A stretch of DNA of 64,000 nt from NCBI GenBank assembly GCA_963734595.1, contig CAVTHV010000029.1, positions 124,001 to 188,000 of the forward strand. Reading direction: 5' to 3'. The translations under genes and the position numbers were made by a program. The stretch's first letter is position 1, and every line of letters starts with the position of its first letter. This document shows, piece by piece, positions 17,369-24,986 of this stretch. The DNA is from CAKKQX01 sp963734595 (GTDB taxonomy: Bacteria > Pseudomonadota > Gammaproteobacteria > Burkholderiales > SG8-41). The notes under the pieces are model-generated. The model was not told the DNA's origin, searched no databases, and saw only the letters and a list, made by a program, of their open reading frames with translations.

Positions 17369-18532
17369 ATGTTCGTGACACCGCTGTTCAAGCTGATGGC
17401 CGATAAACAGGCCTCGGACATGTTTTTTACCGCCGGCGCGCCGATCCAGATCAAGATCAATGGCACGGTGCTCCCGATCAACAGCCAGATTCTCGAGCCG
17501 GAACAGGTCAGGAAAATCAGTTATGAACTGATGACCGAGGCGCAGATCAAGGAATTCGAATCCAGATACGAGATGAATTTCGCGACGAGCGGCGGCGATC
17601 TGGGCAACTTCCGCGTCAATATCTTCCGCCAGAAAAACACCGTGGCGATGGTGGTCCGCTTCGTCAAGCCCGACGTGCCGTCGTTCGACTCCCTCAAGCT
17701 GCCGCCGATCCTGAAGGAAGTCATCATGGAGAAGCTCGGGCTGATTCTGGTGGTCGGCTCGACCGGCTCCGGCAAATCGACCACGATGGCCTCGATGATC
17801 GACCTGCGCAACAGCACCAAGACCGGCCATATCCTGACCGTCGAGGATCCGGTCGAATTCATCTTCAAGCACAAGAAGTCGATCGTCAACCAGCGCGAAG
17901 TCCGCGTCGATACCCATAACTACCAGGACGCGCTGATCAGCGCCATGCGCGAAGCGCCGGACCTCATCATGATCGGCGAAATCCGCGACCAGCCGACGCT
18001 GCAAAGCGCGCTGCTGTTCGCGCAGACCGGCCACCTGTGCCTGTCGACGCTGCATGCCAACAACAGCTACAACGCGCTGAACCGCATCATCAACTTTTTC
18101 CCGCGCGACGCGCGGGAAAGCCTGCTGTCCGACCTGTCGATCGCGCTGCGTGCAGTAGTTTCACAGCGCCTGGTGCGCACCGTCGACGGCAAGCGCGTGC
18201 CGGCCGTGGAAGTCCTGCTCAACACCAAGCACATGCAGGAACTGATCAAGGGCGGCGAGATCAGCCAGATCAAGGACGCCATGGAGCAAAGCCTCTCGCC
18301 CGGATCGCAGACCTTCGAACAGGCACTGTTCCAGCTTTATATGACGGGACAGGTCACGATCGAGGAGGCGATGGCGAATTCCGACTCGCCGAACAACCTG
18401 CACTGGCTGATCAGCAACGCCGTCAAGACGTCCGGCGCACAACCCACGGCCGCGGCGCAGACCCAGGCACCCAAAACCACGACGCCCGACGATCTGTCGA
18501 GCATCAAGCTCAACCTGGATGCACTCGGCTAA
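17369..18532 (+). CDS. pilU: Type IV pilus retraction-associated ATPase PilU
   Basis: PilU is a PilT-family hexameric ATPase that assists pilus retraction. The 387-residue protein has Walker A GSTGSGKST at residues 130-138, an Asp box (TVEDPVEF), Walker B (DLIMIGEIRD) and the His box (CLSTLHANN). The tail KDAMEQSLSPGSQTFEQALF is typical of PilU rather than PilT, as is the length (PilT is about 345). No pilT is adjacent, which is unusual because pilT and pilU are often paired. It overlaps the start of prmB by 14 bases. Confidence 0.92.
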   Translation: MFVTPLFKLMADKQASDMFFTAGAPIQIKINGTVLPINSQILEPEQVRKISYELMTEAQIKEFESRYEMNFATSGGDLGNFRVNIFRQKNTVAMVVRFVKPDVPSFDSLKLPPILKEVIMEKLGLILVVGSTGSGKSTTMASMIDLRNSTKTGHILTVEDPVEFIFKHKKSIVNQREVRVDTHNYQDALISAMREAPDLIMIGEIRDQPTLQSALLFAQTGHLCLSTLHANNSYNALNRIINFFPRDARESLLSDLSIALRAVVSQRLVRTVDGKRVPAVEVLLNTKHMQELIKGGEISQIKDAMEQSLSPGSQTFEQALFQLYMTGQVTIEEAMANSDSPNNLHWLISNAVKTSGAQPTAAAQTQAPKTTTPDDLSSIKLNLDALG

Positions 18533-19430
18533 ACGCAGGCCGCGCCCGGCGCCAGGCCTGCCTACCGTGCGCGATATCGTGCGCGCGGGCGCAAAACAAT
18601 TCAGGGCGGCGCGACTGGTTTTCGGGCATGGCACCACCAACGCATTAGACGAGGCGGTTTACCTTACGCTGCATTCCCTGCACCTGCCGCCGGACGATCT
18701 TGAATCCCATCTCGACACCCCGCTGACGAAGCGCCAGAGCGATGGAATACTGAAACTGTTTGAGCGCCGCATCCGGGAACGCACGCCCGCCGCTTACCTG
18801 ACCCACGAGGCCTGGCTGGGAGATTTCAGGTTTTATGTGGACGAACGCGTGATCGTGCCGCGCTCCTATATCGCCGAGTTGCTGCGCGAAGATCTCGCGC
18901 CGTGGCTCGTCAGCCCCCGGAAAATCAGGAGCGCGCTCGATTTGTGCACCGGGTCGGGTTGTCTCGCCATTCTCCTGGCCCACAGCTTTCCCCGCGCCCG
19001 GATCGACGCGACGGACATCGCGGCGGACGCGCTGCGTGTCGCCCGGCGCAACGTCGCGCAATATCAGCTCAAAAGCCGCATCAGCCTGCTCAAATCCGAC
19101 CTGTTTTCCGGGCTGGGGGAAAAGCGTTACGACCTGATCGTTTCCAACCCGCCGTATGTCCGGGCCGCCATCATGCGCCGGCTGCCCCCGGAATATCGCC
19201 GCGAGCCCGGAATCGCGCTGGCCGGCGGCAGCGATGGACTGGCTGCGGTGCGCTGCATCCTGTCTCAGGCGGCGCAGCATCTGAATCCCGATGGGCTGCT
19301 GGTCGTCGAGGTCGGGCACAACCGCAGACAGGTGGAAAAGGCCTTCCCCGATCTCGCCTTTACCTGGCCCGAGACGAGCGGCGGGGACGACTGCGTTTTT
19401 CTTCTGACGCGCGAGCAGCTGGTTCGTTAG
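18519..19430 (+). CDS. prmB: Ribosomal protein L3 N5-glutamine methyltransferase
   Basis: PrmB methylates a glutamine of ribosomal protein L3 using S-adenosylmethionine. The catalytic NPPY motif is in IVSNPPYVRAA near residue 210, and the SAM-binding loop is ALDLCTGSGCLAILLA. The N-terminal FRAARLVFGHGTTNALDEAV is characteristic of PrmB rather than the release-factor methyltransferase PrmC. Its ATG lies inside the last codons of pilU. The 3' end overlaps the convergent pseudouridine synthase gene by 71 bases. Confidence 0.92.
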   Translation: MHSAKRRPRPAPGLPTVRDIVRAGAKQFRAARLVFGHGTTNALDEAVYLTLHSLHLPPDDLESHLDTPLTKRQSDGILKLFERRIRERTPAAYLTHEAWLGDFRFYVDERVIVPRSYIAELLREDLAPWLVSPRKIRSALDLCTGSGCLAILLAHSFPRARIDATDIAADALRVARRNVAQYQLKSRISLLKSDLFSGLGEKRYDLIVSNPPYVRAAIMRRLPPEYRREPGIALAGGSDGLAAVRCILSQAAQHLNPDGLLVVEVGHNRRQVEKAFPDLAFTWPETSGGDDCVFLLTREQLVR

Positions 19431-20205
19431 CCGTGCCGCCCTCCGGCACTTGCTGCCATGCCAGCAGGCGCCGCGTTTCGTCCGCAGTCAGCTCGATGAA
19501 CTGGCCCCGCTTCAGCCGCGGCGGCAAACCGACGATGCCGAAACGCACCCGCATCAGCCGGCTTACGGTCAAACCCAGCGCCTCGAACATGCGGCGCACG
19601 ATGCGGTTGCGGCCCTCCTTCAGCACGATGCGATACCAATGATTGGAACCCTCGCCGCCTTCGTCTTTGACCGACTCGCAGCGCGCGATGCCATCCGCCA
19701 GCATGAGGCCCGTCTTGAGCTTCGCGATTTGCTCGGTGGATAACTCTCCGACAATGCGCACGGCGTATTCGCGCTCGATTTCAAAGCTCGGGTGCATCAT
19801 ACGGTTCGCCACCTCCCCGGAGGTGGTGAAAATCAGCAGGCCGCAGGTGTTGTAATCGAGCCGGCCCACCGCCAGCCATTTGGCGCCGCGCACCCGCGGC
19901 AACTTGGCAAAAACCGTGTCCCGGCCTTCCGGGTCGTCCCGGCTGACGATTTCCCCCTCGGGTTTGTGGTACAGCAGCACCCGCGGCAATTCACCGGATG
20001 CCGGCCAGCGCACAACGCGCCGGCCGATCTTGATCAGATCCTTGGGACCGACCCGGACGCCGATGCCGGCGACTTTCCCGTTTACCGTCACCCGCCCCTC
20101 CTCGATCCAGCGCTCCATGTCCCGGCGCGACCCCAGTCCGGCCTGGGCGAGGATCTTCTGTAGCTTTTGCGAGACAGTGTCTGGCGGTTTAGCAACTGTT
20201 TTCAT
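19360..20205 (-). CDS. rluB: Pseudouridine synthase, RluB type
   Basis: This enzyme probably converts a 23S rRNA uridine (2605 in E. coli) to pseudouridine. An N-terminal S4 domain (LQKILAQAGLGSRRDMERWI) precedes the catalytic domain with the Asp motif VGRLDYNTCGLLIFTTSGE and the closing KEGRNRIVRRMFEALG. The basic, low-complexity tail (EKRSRPRRSSRAR) is common in this group. I start it at ATG 20203-20205. No Shine-Dalgarno sequence is visible; instead TTCCTCC precedes the ATG, so the start or translation mode is uncertain. RluE/RluF are less likely given the length and S4 domain. Confidence 0.9.
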   Translation of the reverse strand: MKTVAKPPDTVSQKLQKILAQAGLGSRRDMERWIEEGRVTVNGKVAGIGVRVGPKDLIKIGRRVVRWPASGELPRVLLYHKPEGEIVSRDDPEGRDTVFAKLPRVRGAKWLAVGRLDYNTCGLLIFTTSGEVANRMMHPSFEIEREYAVRIVGELSTEQIAKLKTGLMLADGIARCESVKDEGGEGSNHWYRIVLKEGRNRIVRRMFEALGLTVSRLMRVRFGIVGLPPRLKRGQFIELTADETRRLLAWQQVPEGGTANEPAARASEEKRSRPRRSSRAR

Positions 20206-20216
20206 GGAGGAATTTC

Positions 20217-20245
20217 TTGTATTAGGCACAATCAGGCAATATACT
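20217..20245 (+). promoter_or_regulatory. Sigma-70-type promoter of the TPR/beta-barrel and FecR operon
   Basis: TTGTAT (20217-20222), a 17-base spacer and TATACT (20240-20245) match the consensus well. Transcription would begin near 20252, giving a 61-base leader before the ATG at 20313, which is preceded by GGGAG. Confidence 0.6.
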
Positions 20246-20312
20246 CCATCGTAACGTTGCTTATCTTTCACAAAAGCAATCAAAAAACAAGCACAACACC
20301 AGGGAGACGGCA

Positions 20313-21623
20313 ATGTCGCTCATACGTGTTCTCGTGGCAGGCGCGTTGTTGATGAGCGCCACGTCGGCGCTCCACGCAGCCCCGGCCGATGATATCAAGA
20401 ACCTGATCCAGCAGGGCAAATCGGTGGACGCCTATAACCTCGGCGCAAAAAATCCGGATCTCCTCGGCCAACCCGATTTCGATTTTTACTTTGGCATCGC
20501 TGCGATCGACAGCGGCCATGCCGGCGAAGGCGTGCTCGCACTCGAACGCTATATCGTCAACTTCCCCGATAACCAGAACGCGCGCCTGGAACTGGCCCGC
20601 GGCTATTTTGTGCTGGGTGAAAATGCGCGGGCCCGCGAGGAATTCGAGCGCGTGCTCAAAGTCAATCCGCCGCCGGCCGTCACCGCCAACATCGAGCGCT
20701 TTCTCGACGCCATCCGTTCCCGTGAGTCCCTTTATAGGACGACGAGCGACTTTTACATGGAAGCCGGCCTGGGCTACGACAGCAACGTCAGCGGCGGCGT
20801 CGGCAATTCCAACATCAGTCTTCCGGTTTTTGGCCGTGTCGCGGTCAGCCCATCCGGCGTTCAGGCAGGTTCGCGTTTCAGCTGGCTCGCCGCCGGCGGG
20901 CAGATCTCCAAACCCGTTGCTCCCGGCGTGGCGGTTTTTGCCGGCGCCCAGGCCAATGGCCAATTCAACAACACCAACAACCAGTTCGACCAGAACAATA
21001 TCGCGGCCGCCGCCGGCTTGACCTATCTGCAGAATAAAAACTTCTACCGCTTCACGGGCTCGTATAGCGAAGTCGCGGTCGACGATAACCGTTTCCGCGA
21101 CGTCAGCAGCGTCGCCGGGGAATGGCATCATCAGCTCGATGAACTGCAGACCATCAGCCCGTTCGTCCAGTATGCGCAATTGCGCTACACCGGCAACAAC
21201 GTTCCGCGGGACGCCGACTTCTACGCGCTGGGACTCGGCTACCGCAAAACATTCATCGGCGAATGGCAGCCGTTGTTCACGGCGAACATCAATGGCGGCG
21301 AGGAACACAATATCCGCGGGCGGCCGGACCTGGGACGCGATATGTATGGCGGCCGCATCGCACTGGCCGTGACGCCTGCGCCGAAATGGGGGGCGTCCGT
21401 CGGCGCCACATACCAGAAAAGCGATTACCAGGGAGAGGATGTCCTGCTGCTGACGACCCGCAAGGACGACTACTATGCGCTCGACGCCGTTGCCAGCTAC
21501 GCCTATACGCGCAACCTGAGCGCCCGCGCCGAACTGCTGTTTTCGAAGAACGACTCCAACCTCGAGCTGTATGCATACCGCCGCAACGTGTTCGCGCTGA
21601 AAATGCGCTACGACTTCAAGTGA
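20313..21623 (+). CDS. TPR plus outer-membrane beta-barrel protein (Slam/DUF560, type XI secretion-like)
   Basis: The 436-residue protein has a signal peptide (MSLIRVLVAGALLMSATSAL, cleavage after HA at about residue 22). A short TPR domain follows (FYFGIAAIDSGHAGEGVLAL, NARLELARGYFVLGENARAR), then the joint NPPPAVTANIERFLDAIRSR, which resembles the linker between the periplasmic TPR and barrel of Slam-type proteins. The rest is alternating beta-strand sequence starting FYMEAGLGYDSNVSGG and ending ALKMRYDFK. Slam proteins move lipoproteins or soluble cargo across the outer membrane, and their cargo genes sit next door. Here a secreted FecR-domain protein follows after eight bases. The DUF560 assignment is from pattern, so moderately sure. 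Confidence 0.7.
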   Translation: MSLIRVLVAGALLMSATSALHAAPADDIKNLIQQGKSVDAYNLGAKNPDLLGQPDFDFYFGIAAIDSGHAGEGVLALERYIVNFPDNQNARLELARGYFVLGENARAREEFERVLKVNPPPAVTANIERFLDAIRSRESLYRTTSDFYMEAGLGYDSNVSGGVGNSNISLPVFGRVAVSPSGVQAGSRFSWLAAGGQISKPVAPGVAVFAGAQANGQFNNTNNQFDQNNIAAAAGLTYLQNKNFYRFTGSYSEVAVDDNRFRDVSSVAGEWHHQLDELQTISPFVQYAQLRYTGNNVPRDADFYALGLGYRKTFIGEWQPLFTANINGGEEHNIRGRPDLGRDMYGGRIALAVTPAPKWGASVGATYQKSDYQGEDVLLLTTRKDDYYALDAVASYAYTRNLSARAELLFSKNDSNLELYAYRRNVFALKMRYDFK

Positions 21624-21631
21624 GGCATGAC

Positions 21632-23930
21632 ATGAAGAGGCTGATTGCTGCCCTGGTATTGGTTCTGGCGTTTGCCGGCATCTCCGCCCACGCCGAAACG
21701 GTCGGCCGGGTATTGCTGGCGGCAGGCGATACGGTCGCCATCCGCGCCGGCAAAGCGCTGCCGCTCGCGGCAGGCACGATGATCGAGGACAAGGACACCT
21801 TGCGGACGGGGGCGGCCAGCAATCTGCAGGTGCGTTTCACGGACAGCAGCATCATGTCCCTGCGCGAAAACAGCGAACTCAACATCGAAGACTATCACCT
21901 TGCCGGCAGCGCCGGCGGGCTGCAGAAAGCGTTTTACCGGCTGCTCAAAGGCGGCCTGCGCACCGTCACCGGCCTGATCGGCCACACGCGGCATGATGAA
22001 TACCGCATCGACACCGTCACCTCGACCATCGGCATCCGCGGCACGCACTTTGCGCTGATGTCGTGCCAAGGAGGAAGCTGCCTCAATGCCGACGGCAGCA
22101 AGGCCAAAGACGGGATCTATGGCGGGGTCACCGACGGCATTGTTGCCGCGACCACCAAAGCCGGGGAATTCCGCTTCGGCGCCGGTGATACCTTTTTCGC
22201 GCCCAGCATTGAGAGTCCCGTCGAGAAACTGATCGGACCGCCGGTATTCCTGTCCGACCGTCTCGAAGGCCAGAAGCGCAAGGCCAACAAACAGGCTGGC
22301 TCGGAAAACGGCGGCACCGGCAGACGAACAGACGACGTCTGGCGGCATCGCAGCCGACAGCCGTCCAAATCCGCTTCCCGCAGCGCTGCCGCAGTTGCAG
22401 GTCGTCGTCACGGAAAGCCTGAGTCCGGAGGGAACGCCGTTGGTAACGCCGACGGTATTACCGCCGGCCAACGGCTGGGTGACCGTCTACCCGTTGCCCG
22501 GCAGCGCTGAAGTCGTGTTCGACGACAATAACGTAGCAGGCGTCTTCAACGCCTCGAACCAGTTGCTGTCCTACGGCACCGCGGGCATCTACCCTTACGG
22601 CACGGTGAATGGCGGAACCATCGTCGACACCGGCAGCTATACCTATCCGTTCGGCACGATCCTTGACCTGGGGACGCTGGACCGGCCCCACGCAGGTTGT
22701 CACCAGCAGCGGCACGACGCTGACCAGCGTACCGGTGTTGTTCGGCACGGCCACGGGCCTGACTCAAAACTTCGCCTGATTTCTTCCGGCGGCCTCGCCA
22801 CCTATACCTACGTGGGCGGGCCGAAACCGGTTGACACTGGCGGCAATGTCGGAACGATCACGAGCAACACGCTGGTATTGGACTTCACCAATCAACAAGC
22901 CGCCCTTAACCTGGGCATCAATTTCGCAAGTATCGGGGCAAATTTCACGGTGGCCGGCATCGGCACCAATACCAACCACACCGGCAACCATACCGGTGAT
23001 TTCGGTGGAGCACTTGCCGGATCCTGCACTGGCGCTGGTTGCGCAAGCACGTCAGTAACAGGCAAGTTTGGCGGCGGCATGGACGGCCCCAACGGCTATG
23101 AAATGGCCGTAGTCGGCGGCGGGTTTTATGGCACGATGGCCGGACCGGTCGTGTTCCTCAATGCGTATCAGAGCAGCAGCTTTACGCCCGGGTGCATGCC
23201 GATCAGCAATCAGACCGGCGCGCTGGCCTATGCCAGCGTGTCGCCCAGTAGCATCAACGTGTACACCCTCTCCTCCAACGCGACCGTCTTCTCCGGGACG
23301 CAATTTGATCGCCTACGGCAACGGCACGACGACTTCCCAGCGGCATGCTCAATTCCGGCACCGTGGCAGAGATCCGGCAGCGTCGCGCTGGCGGACAGCA
23401 GCACGATGCGTTGGGGCCGCTGGACCGGCCCGAGCGTGCAGGTCATCGGTGCACCCGGTGACGTTTCACTGAATCCGCCGACGGGCGTGCCTTACGTCAT
23501 AGGCGACTCCAACACGGTCCTGCCCACCAGCGGCACGTTTCACCTACACCTATGCCGGCGGCCCCAACCCTGTGGACACATCCGGCACCGCGGGCACGTT
23601 CAATGGCGGCGCATTCAATGTTTCGTTTGGATCGACCAGCGGCTCGATGTCGGTCGCAACCCCGCTCTCGCTCACTGTCGGCGGAGTCGAACTTCAGCCT
23701 CACGTCGTGCACGAGCGGTTGCACGTTCTCGAATTCTCCGGCTGTCGCCGGCAACATGGTTCTCACCGGCACATGCAGCGGCGGCGCATGCGGCGCACAT
23801 TCGCCGTCTACGGCGACGCGGTAATGCCGCGGGAATTTTCGTCGGTCCGCAAGGCGCCGGTCTCGCGGTCGCAGGCAATATCACTTCGCCCGCGCCGACG
23901 GTCTCGTTCGCCGCCGGCTTCAAGCGATAA
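21632..23930 (+). CDS. Secreted FecR-domain protein with duplicated C-terminal modules; several frameshifts
   Basis: A Sec signal peptide (MKRLIAALVLVLAFAGISAHA) is followed by a FecR domain: GRVLLAAGDTVAIRAGKALP, LQVRFTDSSIMSLRENSELN, TSTIGIRGTHFALMSC. A linker leads to two tandem modules of about 248 residues, sharing WGRWTGP (22669 and 23413), TYTY-GGP-PVDT (22800 and 23542) and Gly-rich strands ending AAGIFVGPQGAGLAVAG. The latter resembles the closing strands of TbpB-type lipoprotein barrels. The frame changes near 22305, 22668, 22770, 23310-23360, 23541, 23695 and 23815; bridging them restores clean repeats, so errors are likelier than decay. There is no lipobox. ATG 21632 has GAGG upstream. 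It could be cargo of the preceding translocator, possibly a surface adhesin. Confidence 0.7.
22520..23925 (+). repeat. Two tandem copies of a ~743-bp protein-coding module
   Basis: The landmarks WGRWTGP and TYTY-GGP-PVDT occur twice, 744 and 742 bases apart, with the same internal distance (131 and 129 bases). The nucleotide sequences have diverged, so the duplication is old. Confidence 0.75.
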
Positions 23931-23957
23931 AAAGTTAATTAAAACAACGGATTACAT

Positions 23958-24554
23958 CTAGACCTCGCGCCGCTCCAGCACGGCCTGGGCCAGCGTGCCG
24001 CTGTCGACATGCTCGAGTTCCCCGCCTACCGGCAACCCGCGCGCGATGCGCGTCGCCTTGATGCCCTTGGCATGCAGCAGTTCCCCGATGTAGTGCGCGG
24101 TCGCCTCGCCTTCGACCGTGAAATTGGTGGCGAGTATCACTTCGTGCACCGTGCCATCCGCCGCGCGCTGGATCAGGCGGTCGAGATGAATGTCCTTGGG
24201 CCCGATGCCGTCGAGCGGCGACAGCGAACCCATCAGCACGAAATACAACCCCTGATAACACTGCGCCTGCTCCATCATCAGCAGGTCCCCCGGCGTCTCG
24301 ACGACGCACAATAGCGCCGGATTGCGGCGCGGCGAGCGGCACAGGCCGCAGACCGGCTCCTCGGCAAAGCTGTTGCACTTTTCGCAATGCCGTATGCGTT
24401 CCAGCGCGGCGTTCAGCGCCGCGCCGAGACGGCGCGCGCCGGGCTGGTCGCGCTGCAGCAGGTAGTAGGCCATGCGTTGCGCCGATTTCGGCCCCACCCC
24501 CGGCAGGCAGCGCAGCGCTTCGATCAGTTCCTCAAGCGATGACGGGGTCTTCAT
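23958..24554 (-). CDS. recR: Recombination mediator RecR
   Basis: RecR works with RecO (and RecF) to load RecA on gapped DNA. The 198-residue protein contains an N-terminal helix-hairpin-helix (LRCLPGVGPKSAQRMAYYLL), a four-Cys zinc finger (CEKCNSFAEEPVCGLC) and a Toprim domain (ALLCVVETPGDLLMMEQ). The true start is ATG 24552-24554 (MKTPSSLEELIEAL); an upstream in-frame start reads through a repeated pyrimidine-rich element and is not protein-like. It is the last gene of dnaX-ybaB-recR, the standard arrangement. Confidence 0.96.
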   Translation of the reverse strand: MKTPSSLEELIEALRCLPGVGPKSAQRMAYYLLQRDQPGARRLGAALNAALERIRHCEKCNSFAEEPVCGLCRSPRRNPALLCVVETPGDLLMMEQAQCYQGLYFVLMGSLSPLDGIGPKDIHLDRLIQRAADGTVHEVILATNFTVEGEATAHYIGELLHAKGIKATRIARGLPVGGELEHVDSGTLAQAVLERREV

Positions 24555-24560
24555 TCGAAA

Positions 24561-24656
24561 AGGATGAGGGATGAAGGATGAGGGATGAAAGAAAACCACC
24601 GGCCTTTTACCCACAAGACCGCAGATTCCGCCTTCATACTTCCGCCTTCATCCTTG
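24561..24656. repeat. Inverted-repeat element made of GGATGA words between ybaB and recR
   Basis: On the plus strand AGGATGAGGGATGA is perfectly tandemly duplicated (24561-24574 and 24575-24588). Facing it, at 24628-24656, the sequence TTCCGCCTTCAT occurs twice and ends TCATCC, so the two arms are roughly complementary. The element begins four bases after the ybaB stop codon and fills the gap to recR. Confidence 0.6.
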
Positions 24657-24659
24657 GCG

Positions 24660-24986
24660 TCAGAACGGCATCTTGAAGCCGGGCGGCAGCGGCAGCCCGG
24701 CGGTCATGCCTGCCATTTTCTCCTGTGTCACGGCCTCGACGCGACGCACGGCGTCATTGACCGCCGCCGCGATCAGGTCTTCGAGCATGTCCTTGTCGTC
24801 CTTGAGCAGGCTGTCGTCGATGGCGACCCGCTTCACGTCGTAACGGCAGGTCATCACCACCTTCACCATGCCCGCACCCGACTGGCCCTCGACTTCCACG
24901 GCCGCGAGCTGCTCCTGCATTTTTTTCATGTTGTCCTGCATTTGCTGGGCCTGCTTCATGAGGCCGGACAGACCGCCTTTCATCAT
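24660..24986 (-). CDS. ybaB: Nucleoid-associated protein YbaB/EbfC
   Basis: This 108-residue DNA-binding protein forms dimers that bind and compact DNA. It has the family pattern GLMKQAQQMQDNMKKMQEQL then EVEGQSGAGMVKVVMTCRYD and ends LPLPPGFKMPF. The first ATG overlaps the dnaX stop as ATGA, so it is translationally coupled to dnaX. Confidence 0.95.
   Translation of the reverse strand: MMKGGLSGLMKQAQQMQDNMKKMQEQLAAVEVEGQSGAGMVKVVMTCRYDVKRVAIDDSLLKDDKDMLEDLIAAAVNDAVRRVEAVTQEKMAGMTAGLPLPPGFKMPF

Noticed and set aside
16457..18055. 532-codon minus-strand open frame opposite dapD and pilU
   Set aside because: Spans two well-supported plus-strand genes and shows no family features.
21632..23930. 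FecR-domain protein considered as a FecR-type anti-sigma factor of an iron-sensing operon
   Set aside because: No sigma factor or TonB receptor gene is adjacent, and the protein has a Sec signal peptide and large secreted modules instead of an N-terminal cytoplasmic anti-sigma part with one membrane helix.
24561..24588. Tandem GGATGAG copies considered as a CRISPR or phase-variation repeat
   Set aside because: Only two 14-base copies without spacers. The stretch lies outside the recR reading frame when the proper ATG is used, so phase variation of recR is not supported.
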